Assembly (NCBI GenBank): GCA_002363865.1
Contig: DEWY01000010.1
Span: 186,001-250,000, forward strand
Source of the DNA: Caulobacteraceae bacterium UBA3198
GTDB taxonomy: Bacteria; Pseudomonadota; Alphaproteobacteria; Caulobacterales; Caulobacteraceae
Direction of reading: 5' to 3'
Length of the DNA stretch: 64,000 nucleotides
Shown here: piece by piece, positions 16,562 through 24,118 of the stretch
Numbering within the stretch: the stretch's first letter is position 1
Layout: each line of letters opens with the position of its first letter
Translations under genes and position numbers: made by a program
The notes under the pieces: generated by a model
Told to the model about the DNA's origin: nothing
Databases searched by the model: none
What the model saw: only the letters and a program-made list of their open reading frames with translations

Positions 16562-16936
16562 TCAGGCCGCATGCGCATGGGGCGGATGCAGGCGCCCCCG
16601 CCAGTTCACCAGGTGGCCAGACGCCAGCACGAGCCCCCCGGCCACGGTCATGGCGGTCTCCGCCTCATGGAAAAGCAGCGCCGCCGCCAGCAGAGCGAGG
16701 CCGCCAGCCGCCAGGGCGATGGCGGCGGGCCGTCGCGGGCGTGTCATCACCAGGGCGGCGACCGACAGGGGCGCAGCCAGCAGCACGAAGATCAGATGCA
16801 CCCACTCGGCCTGGCTCCAGACCCCCAGCATCGGCGACACCGCCGCAGCCACTGGCAGGGCGAGGCAGTGGACCAGACAGAGGCCCGACAAGCCGATGGC
16901 GGACCCGTCGAGCAAGTGGGGAACGGAGGACTTCAT
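16562..16936 (-). CDS. MerC-domain membrane protein
   Basis: A 124-aa protein with four hydrophobic segments and the MerC signature near the N-terminus (SGLCLVHCLALPVA, paired Cys and His in the first helix). The C-terminal tail HPPHAHAA is His-rich. MerC proteins carry metal ions, classically mercuric ion, but in many proteobacteria MerC-like genes are tied to zinc limitation. Two Zur-like boxes stand directly upstream, which favours a zinc role here. The gene faces away from the esterase gene. Confidence 0.85.
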   Translation of the reverse strand: MKSSVPHLLDGSAIGLSGLCLVHCLALPVAAAVSPMLGVWSQAEWVHLIFVLLAAPLSVAALVMTRPRRPAAIALAAGGLALLAAALLFHEAETAMTVAGGLVLASGHLVNWRGRLHPPHAHAA

Positions 16937-16952
16937 GGGATCTCGCGCAACA

Positions 16953-17020
16953 GGTGTTATAAAATAACATCCACTGGCGACGCGTCCAGGTCAAGCCGTT
17001 TGCTGCAACTTTATAACACC
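16953..17020. promoter_or_regulatory. Zur-like operator pair upstream of the MerC-like gene
   Basis: TGTTATAAAATAACA (16955-16969) is a 6-3-6 palindrome close to the known proteobacterial Zur box (GTTATANTATAAC). A second, less symmetric site at about 17001-17020 shares GGTGTTATAAA in inverted orientation (its minus strand). The first is 19-33 bp upstream of the MerC-like start. Both fall in the 181-bp divergent gap before the esterase gene, so either gene might be controlled. Confidence 0.6.
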
Positions 17021-17117
17021 GCCATACCGCACCATAGAGGCGAGACTCAGCGATCCTCGTTCGCCTAAGGTGCGCGCCGCGCCCGGCGGGAGTTCGGGCC
17101 AAGGGGAAAACAAGATC

Positions 17118-18146
17118 ATGAAGACCAGACTGTTCACGCTCGCCGCCTTCGGGGCGCTGCTGGCCGGCCCGGCCGCCGTTCAGGCGCAGACCTGCGACGC
17201 TCCGCCGGTGGCGCGCTGCTCGGGCGCAGACTGCGCCGCCTCGCCGGTGCTCGCCGATCGGGGGCCGGTCACCGATCCCAAGACCGGACGCAGCTTCTTC
17301 CTCGACATGCCGTGTGATCTGAAGCCGGGGGAAGAGGTGACCTTCATCCTGAACCTCCATGGCGCCGGCTCCATCGGCAACTGGCAGCGGCACTACTTCC
17401 CGGCCGTGGACTACAAGGACCAGCGCCGACTGGTGATCGCCACCCCGACGGCGGCCACCGAGACCGCCATGTGGCCAGGCGGCCCGCCCGTGCGCCGCTG
17501 GGACGGGGCGGCCGACGACGCCCATCTGCAGAACATCACCGAGATGGTGTTCGAGAAGGTCGGCCTGTCCAACGTCGCCGCCTTCTGGCTGGCCGGGCAC
17601 AGCCAGGGGGGCTTCACCTCCAGCCGGATCGTCTGCTCGGACTTCTTCAAGGACAAGGTGGACGGCTGGCTCAGCCTGTCGGGCGGCCGCATTGGCCAGG
17701 CGCCCTTCGTGGCGGCCTTTGGCCCGCCGCTGGCCGACGGCTCCCCGCCGCCGGCGCGCACGGCGATGCGTGGCGAGATGAAGATCGCCTGCGACATCTC
17801 CCACATCTTCGCCATCGGCGAGCACGAGATCGAATCCCTGCCCGAGACCTCGCCCTGGGCGGAGAAGTACGCCTGCGGACCCCGCGTCCGTCGCCCAGAC
17901 GTGGTCGATGAAAAGCCCGGCCATGTCTGGGACTATGCCCGCTCGACCTACAAGGTCTGGGGTCTGGCCGCTGCGCCGGGCACGGCGCAGATCTACGCCT
18001 TTCCCGACTGCCAGGACGGCCGGGTGGTCGCCGACGTCGTGCGGATCAACAAGGGCCACACCGAGGGTCTGGAGCCCAAGGTCACCGAGGCGATCCTCGA
18101 CCTGATCCAGTCGGCGCCCGGCGGCAAGGCGCGCCAGGGGACGTGA
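17118..18146 (+). CDS. Exported alpha/beta-hydrolase (PHB depolymerase/LpqC-like esterase)
   Basis: A 342-aa secreted hydrolase. It has a signal peptide (hydrophobic LFTLAAFGALLAGPAAVQAQ, cleavage near 24), several cysteines in the first mature residues, an oxyanion segment LNLHGAGS, and the nucleophile elbow AGHSQGG (Ser as nucleophile). The C-terminal His is probably in NKGHTEGLEP. The ATG at 17118 opens the signal peptide; the upstream frame to 17070 does not. The substrate is unknown, with polyesters or feruloyl-type esters typical of the family. It diverges from the Zur-boxed MerC-like gene. Confidence 0.82.
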   Translation: MKTRLFTLAAFGALLAGPAAVQAQTCDAPPVARCSGADCAASPVLADRGPVTDPKTGRSFFLDMPCDLKPGEEVTFILNLHGAGSIGNWQRHYFPAVDYKDQRRLVIATPTAATETAMWPGGPPVRRWDGAADDAHLQNITEMVFEKVGLSNVAAFWLAGHSQGGFTSSRIVCSDFFKDKVDGWLSLSGGRIGQAPFVAAFGPPLADGSPPPARTAMRGEMKIACDISHIFAIGEHEIESLPETSPWAEKYACGPRVRRPDVVDEKPGHVWDYARSTYKVWGLAAAPGTAQIYAFPDCQDGRVVADVVRINKGHTEGLEPKVTEAILDLIQSAPGGKARQGT

Positions 18147-18152
18147 GCCTCA

Positions 18153-18183
18153 GGCCCCCTGCGGCGGCCGGTCGCAGGGGGCC
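18153..18183 (+). terminator. Hairpin after the esterase gene
   Basis: Arms GGCCCCCTGCG (18153-18163) and CGCAGGGGGCC (18173-18183) pair over 11 bp around a 9-nt loop, starting just after the stop codon. No clear T-tract follows, so strength as an intrinsic terminator is uncertain. Confidence 0.55.
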
Positions 18184-18242
18184 TCCACCCTTGATTCAAA
18201 CTTTCCCGGCAGGGTTGCGGCCTGTTCCAGGGATTTGTCCGC

Positions 18243-19031
18243 ATGACCGCCACCCCTTCGACCACCGTTCGCTGCCAGGGGTGCCGCGACGGGGCCGGCC
18301 TCGACTTCGACTTCTCCATGGCCTTTCAGCCGATCATGGACATGGAGACCGGCCAGCCCTTCGCCTATGAGGCCCTGGTGCGGGGTCCGGCCGAGGAATC
18401 GGCCTGGAGCGTGCTCTCCCAGGTCACCGAAGAGACCCGCTACGCCTTTGACCAGCAGTGCCGGGTCAAGGCCATCGAGACCGCTGTCCGCGCCGGCCTG
18501 CTGGACGGACCGGCCCGGCTGTCGATCAACTTCCTGCCCAATGCGGTCTATTCCCCCCAGGCCTGTATCCGCCTGACCCTGAAGACCGCCAGCGCCGCGA
18601 ACCTGCCGTCTGAGCGGTTGATCTTCGAGTTCACCGAGAACGAGCAGATGGCCGAGCCGGCCCATGTGGCCAACATCGTCGCCAGCTACCGGCAGATGGG
18701 CTTCGGCACCGCCCTGGACGACTTCGGGGCCGGCCATGCGGGGCTCAACCTGCTGGCCCGATTCCAGCCGGACATCATCAAGCTGGACATGGAGCTGATC
18801 CGCGGCCTGGACGAGAGCCTGCCGCGCCGGACGATTGTCGCGGCCGTGGTCCGCATGTGCGCCGAGCTGGGCGTCACCGTCATCGCAGAGGGCATCGAAA
18901 CCGAAGGCGAACTGGCCGCCCTGCGCCAGATCGGCGTGCGCTACATCCAGGGCTACCTGCTGGCCAGACCCGCCTTCGAGGCCCTGCCCATCGTCCAGCT
19001 CAGCGCCCCGCGCATCGCCGCGGTCGGCTGA
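18243..19031 (+). CDS. EAL-domain protein (putative c-di-GMP phosphodiesterase)
   Basis: A 262-residue, stand-alone EAL domain expected to hydrolyse cyclic di-GMP. The name motif is present as YEALVRG (about residue 43). Metal and catalytic residues look intact: Asn in SINFLPN, Glu in FEFTENE, DDFGAGHAG, the Lys in IIKLDMEL, and Glu in VIAEGIETE. There is no GGDEF, PAS or receiver domain and no membrane segment, only a short N-terminal piece with two Cys (RCQGCRDG) that could bind metal. In Caulobacterales such proteins tune motility and holdfast, but this role is inference. Confidence 0.9.
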   Translation: MTATPSTTVRCQGCRDGAGLDFDFSMAFQPIMDMETGQPFAYEALVRGPAEESAWSVLSQVTEETRYAFDQQCRVKAIETAVRAGLLDGPARLSINFLPNAVYSPQACIRLTLKTASAANLPSERLIFEFTENEQMAEPAHVANIVASYRQMGFGTALDDFGAGHAGLNLLARFQPDIIKLDMELIRGLDESLPRRTIVAAVVRMCAELGVTVIAEGIETEGELAALRQIGVRYIQGYLLARPAFEALPIVQLSAPRIAAVG

Positions 19032-19036
19032 CGCCC

Positions 19037-19831
19037 TCAGGCCGGCTGGGCGCCCAGGGGCACGGCCTCGGTGTCCGCCACCAGGGCGCGATAGGCCCGC
19101 CAGCTGGCAAGACCCAGCCACGGGAACACCACCACCAGGGCCAGGAAGCCGGTGGCCGCGCTGGCGATCAGCAGGGCCGCGATCAGGGCCGCCCACAAGG
19201 TCATGGGCAGGGGGTTCATCGCCACGGTGCGGAAGCTGGTGATGGTGGCCACGAACACATTGCTGCGCGGATCGAGCAGCATCGGCGCCGAGACCACGAT
19301 CAGCATGTAGGTGAAATAGGCGATCACCCCGCCCACCAGGGTCCCGGCCAGCAGCATGTTGTGCCCCTCGGCCGTGGTCAGGGCGAACGCCGTGAACGCC
19401 TCGACCGTGTCGTACATCTGGTAGGTCGACAGGCCGAAGACGATCTGGGCGATCCGGCCCCAGAACAGATAGATCAGCAGCAGGGCCAGCCCCAGATAGG
19501 CCACATCCTGGCGAAAGGCCGGCCGCACGAAGACGATCTGGCCAAGGCTCGGACGCTCGCCAGCCTCCAGCCGCCGCCCGGCCTCATAGGGGCCCATGGC
19601 CAGCATGGGCGCGACGAAGACGAAACCGAAGGTGAGCGTCAGCGCCCAGAAGGCCGCATCCGACACATAGAGCCCATAGAGCAGGCCAGAGCTCAGGGCT
19701 GCGATCATCATGCCGTAGGCCAGCATGGGGACCGGCGCTCGCATCAGGTCGGAAAATCCCTGGCCCAGCCAGACAAAGGGGTCGAACAGGCCCACGCGCC
19801 GCACGCCGGGCAATCCGCCATTGTCATCCAT
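19037..19831 (-). CDS. DUF2189 membrane protein
   Basis: A 264-aa integral membrane protein with about six hydrophobic segments. The block APVPMLAYGMMIAALSSGLLYG followed by APMLAMGPYEAGRRLEAGE is the hallmark of the DUF2189 family, of unknown function and often near respiratory genes; no such genes are adjacent here. It converges with the EAL gene (5-bp gap). Downstream of its start on the other side lies a 510-bp repeat-rich intergenic region. Confidence 0.82.
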   Translation of the reverse strand: MDDNGGLPGVRRVGLFDPFVWLGQGFSDLMRAPVPMLAYGMMIAALSSGLLYGLYVSDAAFWALTLTFGFVFVAPMLAMGPYEAGRRLEAGERPSLGQIVFVRPAFRQDVAYLGLALLLIYLFWGRIAQIVFGLSTYQMYDTVEAFTAFALTTAEGHNMLLAGTLVGGVIAYFTYMLIVVSAPMLLDPRSNVFVATITSFRTVAMNPLPMTLWAALIAALLIASAATGFLALVVVFPWLGLASWRAYRALVADTEAVPLGAQPA

Positions 19832-19845
19832 CGTCTCGCTCCCTG

Positions 19846-19894
19846 GAGCGCGTTCCGCAAAAGTGGAGGCCGGTTTTGCGGCCAGAACGCGCTC
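19846..19894. repeat. GAGCGCGTTC palindromic repeat (family C, copy 1)
   Basis: GAGCGCGTTC and GAACGCGCTC form perfect 10-bp outer arms, and CGCAAAA/TTTTGCG forms an inner stem around GTGGAGGCCGG. The same architecture recurs at 26465-26508 and 48865-48913. Confidence 0.75.
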
Positions 19895-19960
19895 AACTTT
19901 CTAAGTGCCAGCGGCTTGTCGCCGTCTCTGATGGTGAAGCTTAGTCCGCCTTCGCGCGCG

Positions 19961-19990
19961 CCGTCACCCTAGGGCTTGTCCCGAGGGTCC
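19961..19990. repeat. Single hairpin related to the ~90-bp double-hairpin element
   Basis: CCGTCACCCTAGGG-CTTGT-CCCGAGGGTCC. It carries the same CCGTC start and the same stem plan as the left half of the double-hairpin elements at 20095 and 25728, with one A-G mismatch in the stem. Confidence 0.6.
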
Positions 19991-20012
19991 CGCCTCGCCG
20001 CCCCACCGCCTT

Positions 20013-20251
20013 CCGCGCCGCAGGCGCTTTCAAGATCGGACACAAAGGACGCGAAGGGGGCGCGAAGGACACGAAGAGAAGACCCTCTCTCCCCCCGTCA
20101 TGCTCGGGCTTGACCCGAGCATCCATGCACACTGGGGCCGGCCGCGGTGTTCATGGGCCCTCGGATCAAGTCCGAGGGCGACGGGGATGGGGTGGAAGGC
20201 GCCTTTGTGTTCTTCGCGCCCCCTTCGCGCCCTTCGTGTCCCCTCTTCCTC
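20013..20251. repeat. Family A inverted repeat (copy 2) with a double-hairpin element nested inside
   Basis: The left arm (about 20039-20085: ACACAAAGGACGCG, GGCGCGAAGGACACGAAG) and right arm (about 20200-20251: CCTTTGTGTTCTTCGCGCC, CCTTCGTGTCCCCTCTTCC) are long imperfect complements. Between them sits the double-hairpin element (20095-20184). The left end keeps GCGCCGCAGGCGCTTT, as in copy 1. Together with copy C1 and the single hairpin, these repeats fill the gap 19832-20341. Confidence 0.7.
20095..20184. repeat. ~90-bp double-hairpin element, copy 1
   Basis: Hairpin 1 is ATGCTCGGG-CTTGA-CCCGAGCAT. Hairpin 2 is CCTCGGA-TCAAG-TCCGAGG. They are joined by a segment that itself contains CATGCACAC and GTGTTCATG as inverted arms. 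The ends are CCGTCA and GCGACGG. The copy at 25728-25816 has the same plan with different stem bases. Confidence 0.75.
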
Positions 20252-20341
20252 GCACCGCCCCCGGTTGCCGACCCTAGGGGAAACCCCGCCATCCTCCCCC
20301 CACCACAGCCGAGGCCACATCGGCGCGGGAGGAACAGACCC

Positions 20342-21688
20342 ATGACCACGCCCCCCACCGCCTGCATCATCGGGGCTGGCCCCTCGGGCTTCACCACGGC
20401 CAAACGGCTGAAGGACGAAGGCATACCCTTCGACGTCTTCGAGATGTCCGACGACGTGGGCGGAAACTGGTACTTCAACAACCCCAACGGCATGTCGGCC
20501 TGTTATGAGAGCCTGCACATCGACACCTCGAAATGGCGCCTGGCCTTCGAGGACTATCCCGTGCCCGCCGACTGGCCAGACTTCCCCCACCACAGCCAGC
20601 TCCTGAAGTACTTCCGCGACTATGTGGACCACTTCGGACTTCGCCCGCACATCACCTTCAACACCGCCGTCACCAAGGCCGTGCGCACGGACGACGGCCG
20701 CTGGGCCATCACGCTGTCCACCGGGGAAACCAGGACCTACGACGTCCTCTTCGTCGCCAACGGCCACCACTGGGACCCGCGCACGCCGGACTATCCCGGC
20801 GAGTTTTCAGGCACGGCCTTCCACGCGCACGCCTATCGCAGCCCCTTCGATCCCATAGACCTGCGCGGCAAGAACGTCGTGGTGGTCGGCATGGGCAATT
20901 CGGCCATGGATATCGCCTCGGAGCTGTCCCAGAAGCCGATCGCAAAGACCCTGTGGGTCGCCGCCCGCCGGGGCGTCTGGGTGCTGCCCAAATACATCAA
21001 CGGCCGCGTCGCCGACAAAGCCGCCATGCCCCACTGGATGCCGCGAAAGCTCGGCCTGCGGCTGGCCGCCAAGCGCATCCGCAAGGTGGTGGGCAATATG
21101 GAGGACTACGGCCTGCCGGCGCCCGACCACGAGCCCCTGACCGCCCACCCCTCGGTCTCCGGCGAGTTCCTCACCCGGGCCGGCTGCGGCGACATCAAAT
21201 TCAAGCCCAACATCGCCGAGCTGTTGGGCCATCAGGTCCGCTTCGAGGACGGCAGCGTGGAGGACGTCGACGCCATCATCTACGCCACCGGCTATCACAT
21301 CAGTTTCCCGTTCTTCGAGGACGCCGCCTTGCGTCCCGACGCGGAAAACCGCTTCCCCCTCTTCAAGCGGATGATGAAGCCCGGCGTGCCGAACCTCTTC
21401 TTCATGGGCCTGGCCCAGCCCCTGCCGACCCTGGTCAACTTCGCCGAGCAGCAAGCCAAGCTGGCGGCGGCCTGCATCACTGGCCGCTACGTCCCGCCGA
21501 GCCCTGCGGAGATGGAGGCCATCATCGCCAAGGACGAGGCCCTGCACATGGGCCACTTCTACAAGAGCCAGCGCCACACCATCCAGGTCGACTTCGGGCT
21601 CTACGTCCACGACCTGATGAAGGAGATCGGGCGGGGGGAGAGGCGGGCGCGCCAAGCGCGGCCAGCACCAGCGGAAGCCGCCACCTAG
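20342..21688 (+). CDS. Flavin-containing monooxygenase
   Basis: A 448-aa FAD/NADPH enzyme of the FMO/Baeyer-Villiger-like group, inserting oxygen into a soft nucleophile or ketone. It shows the FAD Rossmann motif IIGAGPSGFTTAK, the family signature FSGTAFHAHAY (FxGxxxHxxxY), the NADPH motif VVGMGNSAMDIA, and the ATGYHISFPF block. The ATG at 20342 follows GGGAGGAACAGACC. The open frame to 20147 upstream runs through the repeat element and is not coding. A decayed copy of its last ~117 coding bases lies at 22333-22449. Confidence 0.92.
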   Translation: MTTPPTACIIGAGPSGFTTAKRLKDEGIPFDVFEMSDDVGGNWYFNNPNGMSACYESLHIDTSKWRLAFEDYPVPADWPDFPHHSQLLKYFRDYVDHFGLRPHITFNTAVTKAVRTDDGRWAITLSTGETRTYDVLFVANGHHWDPRTPDYPGEFSGTAFHAHAYRSPFDPIDLRGKNVVVVGMGNSAMDIASELSQKPIAKTLWVAARRGVWVLPKYINGRVADKAAMPHWMPRKLGLRLAAKRIRKVVGNMEDYGLPAPDHEPLTAHPSVSGEFLTRAGCGDIKFKPNIAELLGHQVRFEDGSVEDVDAIIYATGYHISFPFFEDAALRPDAENRFPLFKRMMKPGVPNLFFMGLAQPLPTLVNFAEQQAKLAAACITGRYVPPSPAEMEAIIAKDEALHMGHFYKSQRHTIQVDFGLYVHDLMKEIGRGERRARQARPAPAEAAT

Positions 21689-21689
21689 G

Positions 21690-22139
21690 TCAGCGGGCGC
21701 CCGGGCCAGCCAGGTTGAGCACGTCATTGCGCACGCGGTCGGGGATCGGGATGCCGTGCGTCCGCTCCCGCTCCTTGTAGAGCCAGGCGATATAGCGACG
21801 GCGAAACGCCTGTCGCGTCACTCGGGGTAAGGCCGCTTCCCGCTCAGCCTTCTCAATGGCGTCGTCGAACTGGCGCTGTCGCCACTCTCGAACCGTAGCT
21901 TCCTGCGACCGGCCGAACTGTCGCCGGGTCCATGGCCAGAAGATTGCCGGGACCACGACCAGCGCGCCTGCCACGCCGCCCGTGCACGCGACCGCGCCCA
22001 GTATCACCAACAGCGCCAACTCGGGCGCCCGCGTGGGCTCGACGAAGAATTGAGGAGACAGAGCGATCGAGAAGCCGAGGAAAAACAGAACGAAGAGCCC
22101 GCCCAACAGCGGCCGAAGGCGAACCCAGAAACCGACCAT
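21690..22139 (-). CDS. Small hypothetical membrane protein
   Basis: A 149-residue protein if started at the ATG at 22139. It has two strong hydrophobic segments (LGGLFVLFFLGFSIAL and LLVILGAVACTGGVAGALVVVPAIF), followed by a basic, amphipathic cytoplasmic tail (QFGRSQEATVREWRQRQFDDAIEKAE). No family is recognised. The start is unsure; the frame is open to 22364 and another ATG lies at 22214. It converges with the monooxygenase gene, whose stop is at 21688, and lies between that gene and the decayed copy of its 3' end. Confidence 0.5.
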   Translation of the reverse strand: MVGFWVRLRPLLGGLFVLFFLGFSIALSPQFFVEPTRAPELALLVILGAVACTGGVAGALVVVPAIFWPWTRRQFGRSQEATVREWRQRQFDDAIEKAEREAALPRVTRQAFRRRYIAWLYKERERTHGIPIPDRVRNDVLNLAGPGAR

Positions 22140-22332
22140 CTCCGGGCGCGCCGGCACACGGCCGCCATCAGCGCCCACACCTTCAGAGAAGTAGCACGCC
22201 ACGCGCCGCCCCATGGTCTCGACCGTCTTCCGCACCGCCCTGCCGCGCCTCCCGCCTGCCCAAAAACAAAACGTGCAAATCGCACAGGAACAAGCCTGAG
22301 TTTTTGTCCGGCCGTGGCGCGCGGAAGGTGAG

Positions 22333-22449
22333 GCCCTCATCGCCAGGGACGAGGGCAAGCACATGGGCCACGTCTAAAACGGCCCGCGCCACACCATCCA
22401 GGTCGACGTCAGGCTCTATGTGGACGACCTACTGAAGGAGATCGGGCGG
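22333..22449 (+). pseudogene. Decayed 3' end of a second flavin monooxygenase gene
   Basis: This 117-bp stretch aligns without gaps to 21518-21634 in the monooxygenase gene; by hand count about 100 of 117 bases agree. The copy reads EALIARDEGKHMGHV and then hits a TAA where the intact gene has FYKSQ, though homology continues past the stop (HTIQVD, LYVDDLLKEIGR). No other part of a monooxygenase gene is present, so this is the remnant of a paralogue or partial duplication. The rest of the gap 22140-22566 has no recognisable gene. Confidence 0.8.
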
Positions 22450-22566
22450 CGGAGCTGCAGAGGCAAAGTTCAGCGAGACAGATGGTGTAAGTTCGGAACA
22501 AAATCCGCAGACAAGCTTCGCCGGACCGAATCTCGCGGCCGCTCTTCTGACGGGGATGATTGGCTG

Positions 22567-23262
22567 ATGACTGAACGCCCCCGAGAACCGTTCCGCCCGG
22601 GCCACTACCAGACGCCCCAAACGCCAACACGTCCGAAGCTCCCTACGTATCCTCGTCGTGACTGCTACGACTGGATAACGCTTTGGACTGCAATTTTTGG
22701 CGTCGTGCTTATCTGCATTGGAACTGGAATCACTGCCTATCAGGCGACCGTCATGCGCGATGAACTGCGCAGCGTCGCGCGCCAGCAGCGGGCGTGGATC
22801 CGGATTGATGCTTCAGATCCCCGGCTGCACTTCGATGAAGATGGAAATGTAGCAATTCTAGCAAATGTACGTCTTTCTAACGTCGGCACCATCCCAAGTA
22901 ATCTTGTCAGGACTAATAGCAACCTGACTCCCATTTCATTATATGGAGATCCTGGAGAGTACACGGAGTCGATTGCAGCGTGCCCTAATTTTCACATAGG
23001 AGGTGGCTACACACTATTTCCTGGAGAGAGCACAGAATTTCTTGAAGCAGCCTTCAACATTTTAGATTCAGAAGATCCGCAGGAATTTTTATTCACCGTT
23101 TGTGCTTATTACGACATTGGAGACGGGCAACTGCACGGCCTTACTACCGCACGTTACACGCTCACGAACCAAACAGGCGGCGGGTTTCAGGTTAACATGA
23201 AAGATGTGCCCTCCTCGAAGATCACCCTAGAACGTTACTTCGATGTTGAACCCGCTGAATGA
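22567..23262 (+). CDS. AT-rich orphan, single-pass membrane-anchored hypothetical protein
   Basis: A 231-residue protein with a Pro-rich N-terminus (about 1-38), one transmembrane helix (WITLWTAIFGVVLICIGTGITAYQ, about 42-65), a short coiled region (MRDELRSVARQQRAWIRI) and a C-terminal beta-rich domain. That layout resembles other unassigned prokaryotic anchor proteins in which ARQQRAWI precedes a soluble domain. Codon use from about 22800 on is markedly richer in A/T than anything else in the window, a sign of recent transfer. I chose the ATG at 22567; the frame extends into the monooxygenase remnant. Confidence 0.65.
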   Translation: MTERPREPFRPGHYQTPQTPTRPKLPTYPRRDCYDWITLWTAIFGVVLICIGTGITAYQATVMRDELRSVARQQRAWIRIDASDPRLHFDEDGNVAILANVRLSNVGTIPSNLVRTNSNLTPISLYGDPGEYTESIAACPNFHIGGGYTLFPGESTEFLEAAFNILDSEDPQEFLFTVCAYYDIGDGQLHGLTTARYTLTNQTGGGFQVNMKDVPSSKITLERYFDVEPAE

Positions 23263-23401
23263 GGCGTTCAGACTAACGCGCCCCATCGACCCCCTCTATC
23301 ACCACGCCAGATAAAATCGATTTCTGCGATGCAGCATGGGGTGGTAGGAAGGCGGTGTTTCCTCCTCCTATCCACCCACCCAACGCCCGGAGAGATCGCG
23401 C

Positions 23402-23965
23402 ATGGCTTCCGTCAACACGTCCATTCTTCCCTTCACCGCCCAGGCCTACAAGGGCGGCAAGTTCGTCGAGGTCAGCGACGCCGACCTGAAGGGCAAGTGG
23501 TCGGTGGTGTTCTTCTACCCGGCCGACTTCACCTTCGTCTGCCCGACGGAGCTGGAGGACCTGGCCGACAACTACGCCCAGTTCCAGAAGCTCGGCGTGG
23601 AGATCTATTCGGTCTCGACTGACACCCACTTCTCGCACAAGGCCTGGCACGACTCCTCGCCGGCCATCGGCAAGATCCAGTACACCATGATCGGCGACCC
23701 CTCGGGCGTGGTCACCAACAACTTCGGCATGATGCGCGCCGGCCAGGGCCTGGCTGACCGCGGCACCTTCCTGATCGACCCCGAAGGCGTGATCCAGTTC
23801 ATGGAAGTCACCGCCGAGGGCATCGGCCGCAACGCCATGGAGCTGCTGCGCAAGATCCGCGCGGCCCAGTACGTGGCCGCCCATCCGGGCGAAGTCTGCC
23901 CGGCCAAGTGGGAAGAAGGCGAAAAGACCCTGTCGCCCTCCCTCGACCTCGTCGGCAAGATCTAA
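23402..23965 (+). CDS. ahpC: Alkyl hydroperoxide reductase, peroxiredoxin subunit
   Basis: A 2-Cys peroxiredoxin (187 aa) reducing hydrogen peroxide, organic peroxides and peroxynitrite. The peroxidatic Cys is at about 47 in FYPADFTFVCPTE and the resolving Cys is near the C-terminus in HPGEVCPAKW. The GGLG-type loop and C-terminal YF-like tail sensitivity features are not further judged. A GGAGAGA ribosome binding site lies 6 nt before the ATG. Its reductase AhpF follows about 150 bp downstream across a GC-rich hairpin that may attenuate readthrough. Confidence 0.97.
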   Translation: MASVNTSILPFTAQAYKGGKFVEVSDADLKGKWSVVFFYPADFTFVCPTELEDLADNYAQFQKLGVEIYSVSTDTHFSHKAWHDSSPAIGKIQYTMIGDPSGVVTNNFGMMRAGQGLADRGTFLIDPEGVIQFMEVTAEGIGRNAMELLRKIRAAQYVAAHPGEVCPAKWEEGEKTLSPSLDLVGKI

Positions 23966-23981
23966 GACCGACCCTCAAGCC

Positions 23982-24020
23982 TCCCGCCGCCGCCTGGACG
24001 TGTCCTGGCAGGCGGCGGGA
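23982..24020 (+). terminator. Hairpin between ahpC and ahpF (possible attenuator)
   Basis: TCCCGCCGCC (23982-23991) pairs with GGCGGCGGGA (24011-24020) around a 19-nt loop that can pair further within itself. It starts 16 nt after the ahpC stop, and no T-tract follows. It could lower ahpF expression relative to ahpC or stabilise the ahpC message. Confidence 0.5.
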
Positions 24021-24118
24021 ACGCCTGACCTCCTGCCGCCATTCTCCCCCGCTCATGGGGCGCGCCACGCGCGAGCGATCTTGCGCGCCGCCCCGCCCAC
24101 GAAAACCGGACCCGAGCC

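Noticed and set aside
19832..20341. Insertion sequence in the repeat-rich gap
   Set aside because: No transposase frame is present; the content is palindromic repeats only.
20147..20341. N-terminal extension of the flavin monooxygenase
   Set aside because: It passes through the double-hairpin and family A repeats; the FAD motif begins right after the ATG at 20342.
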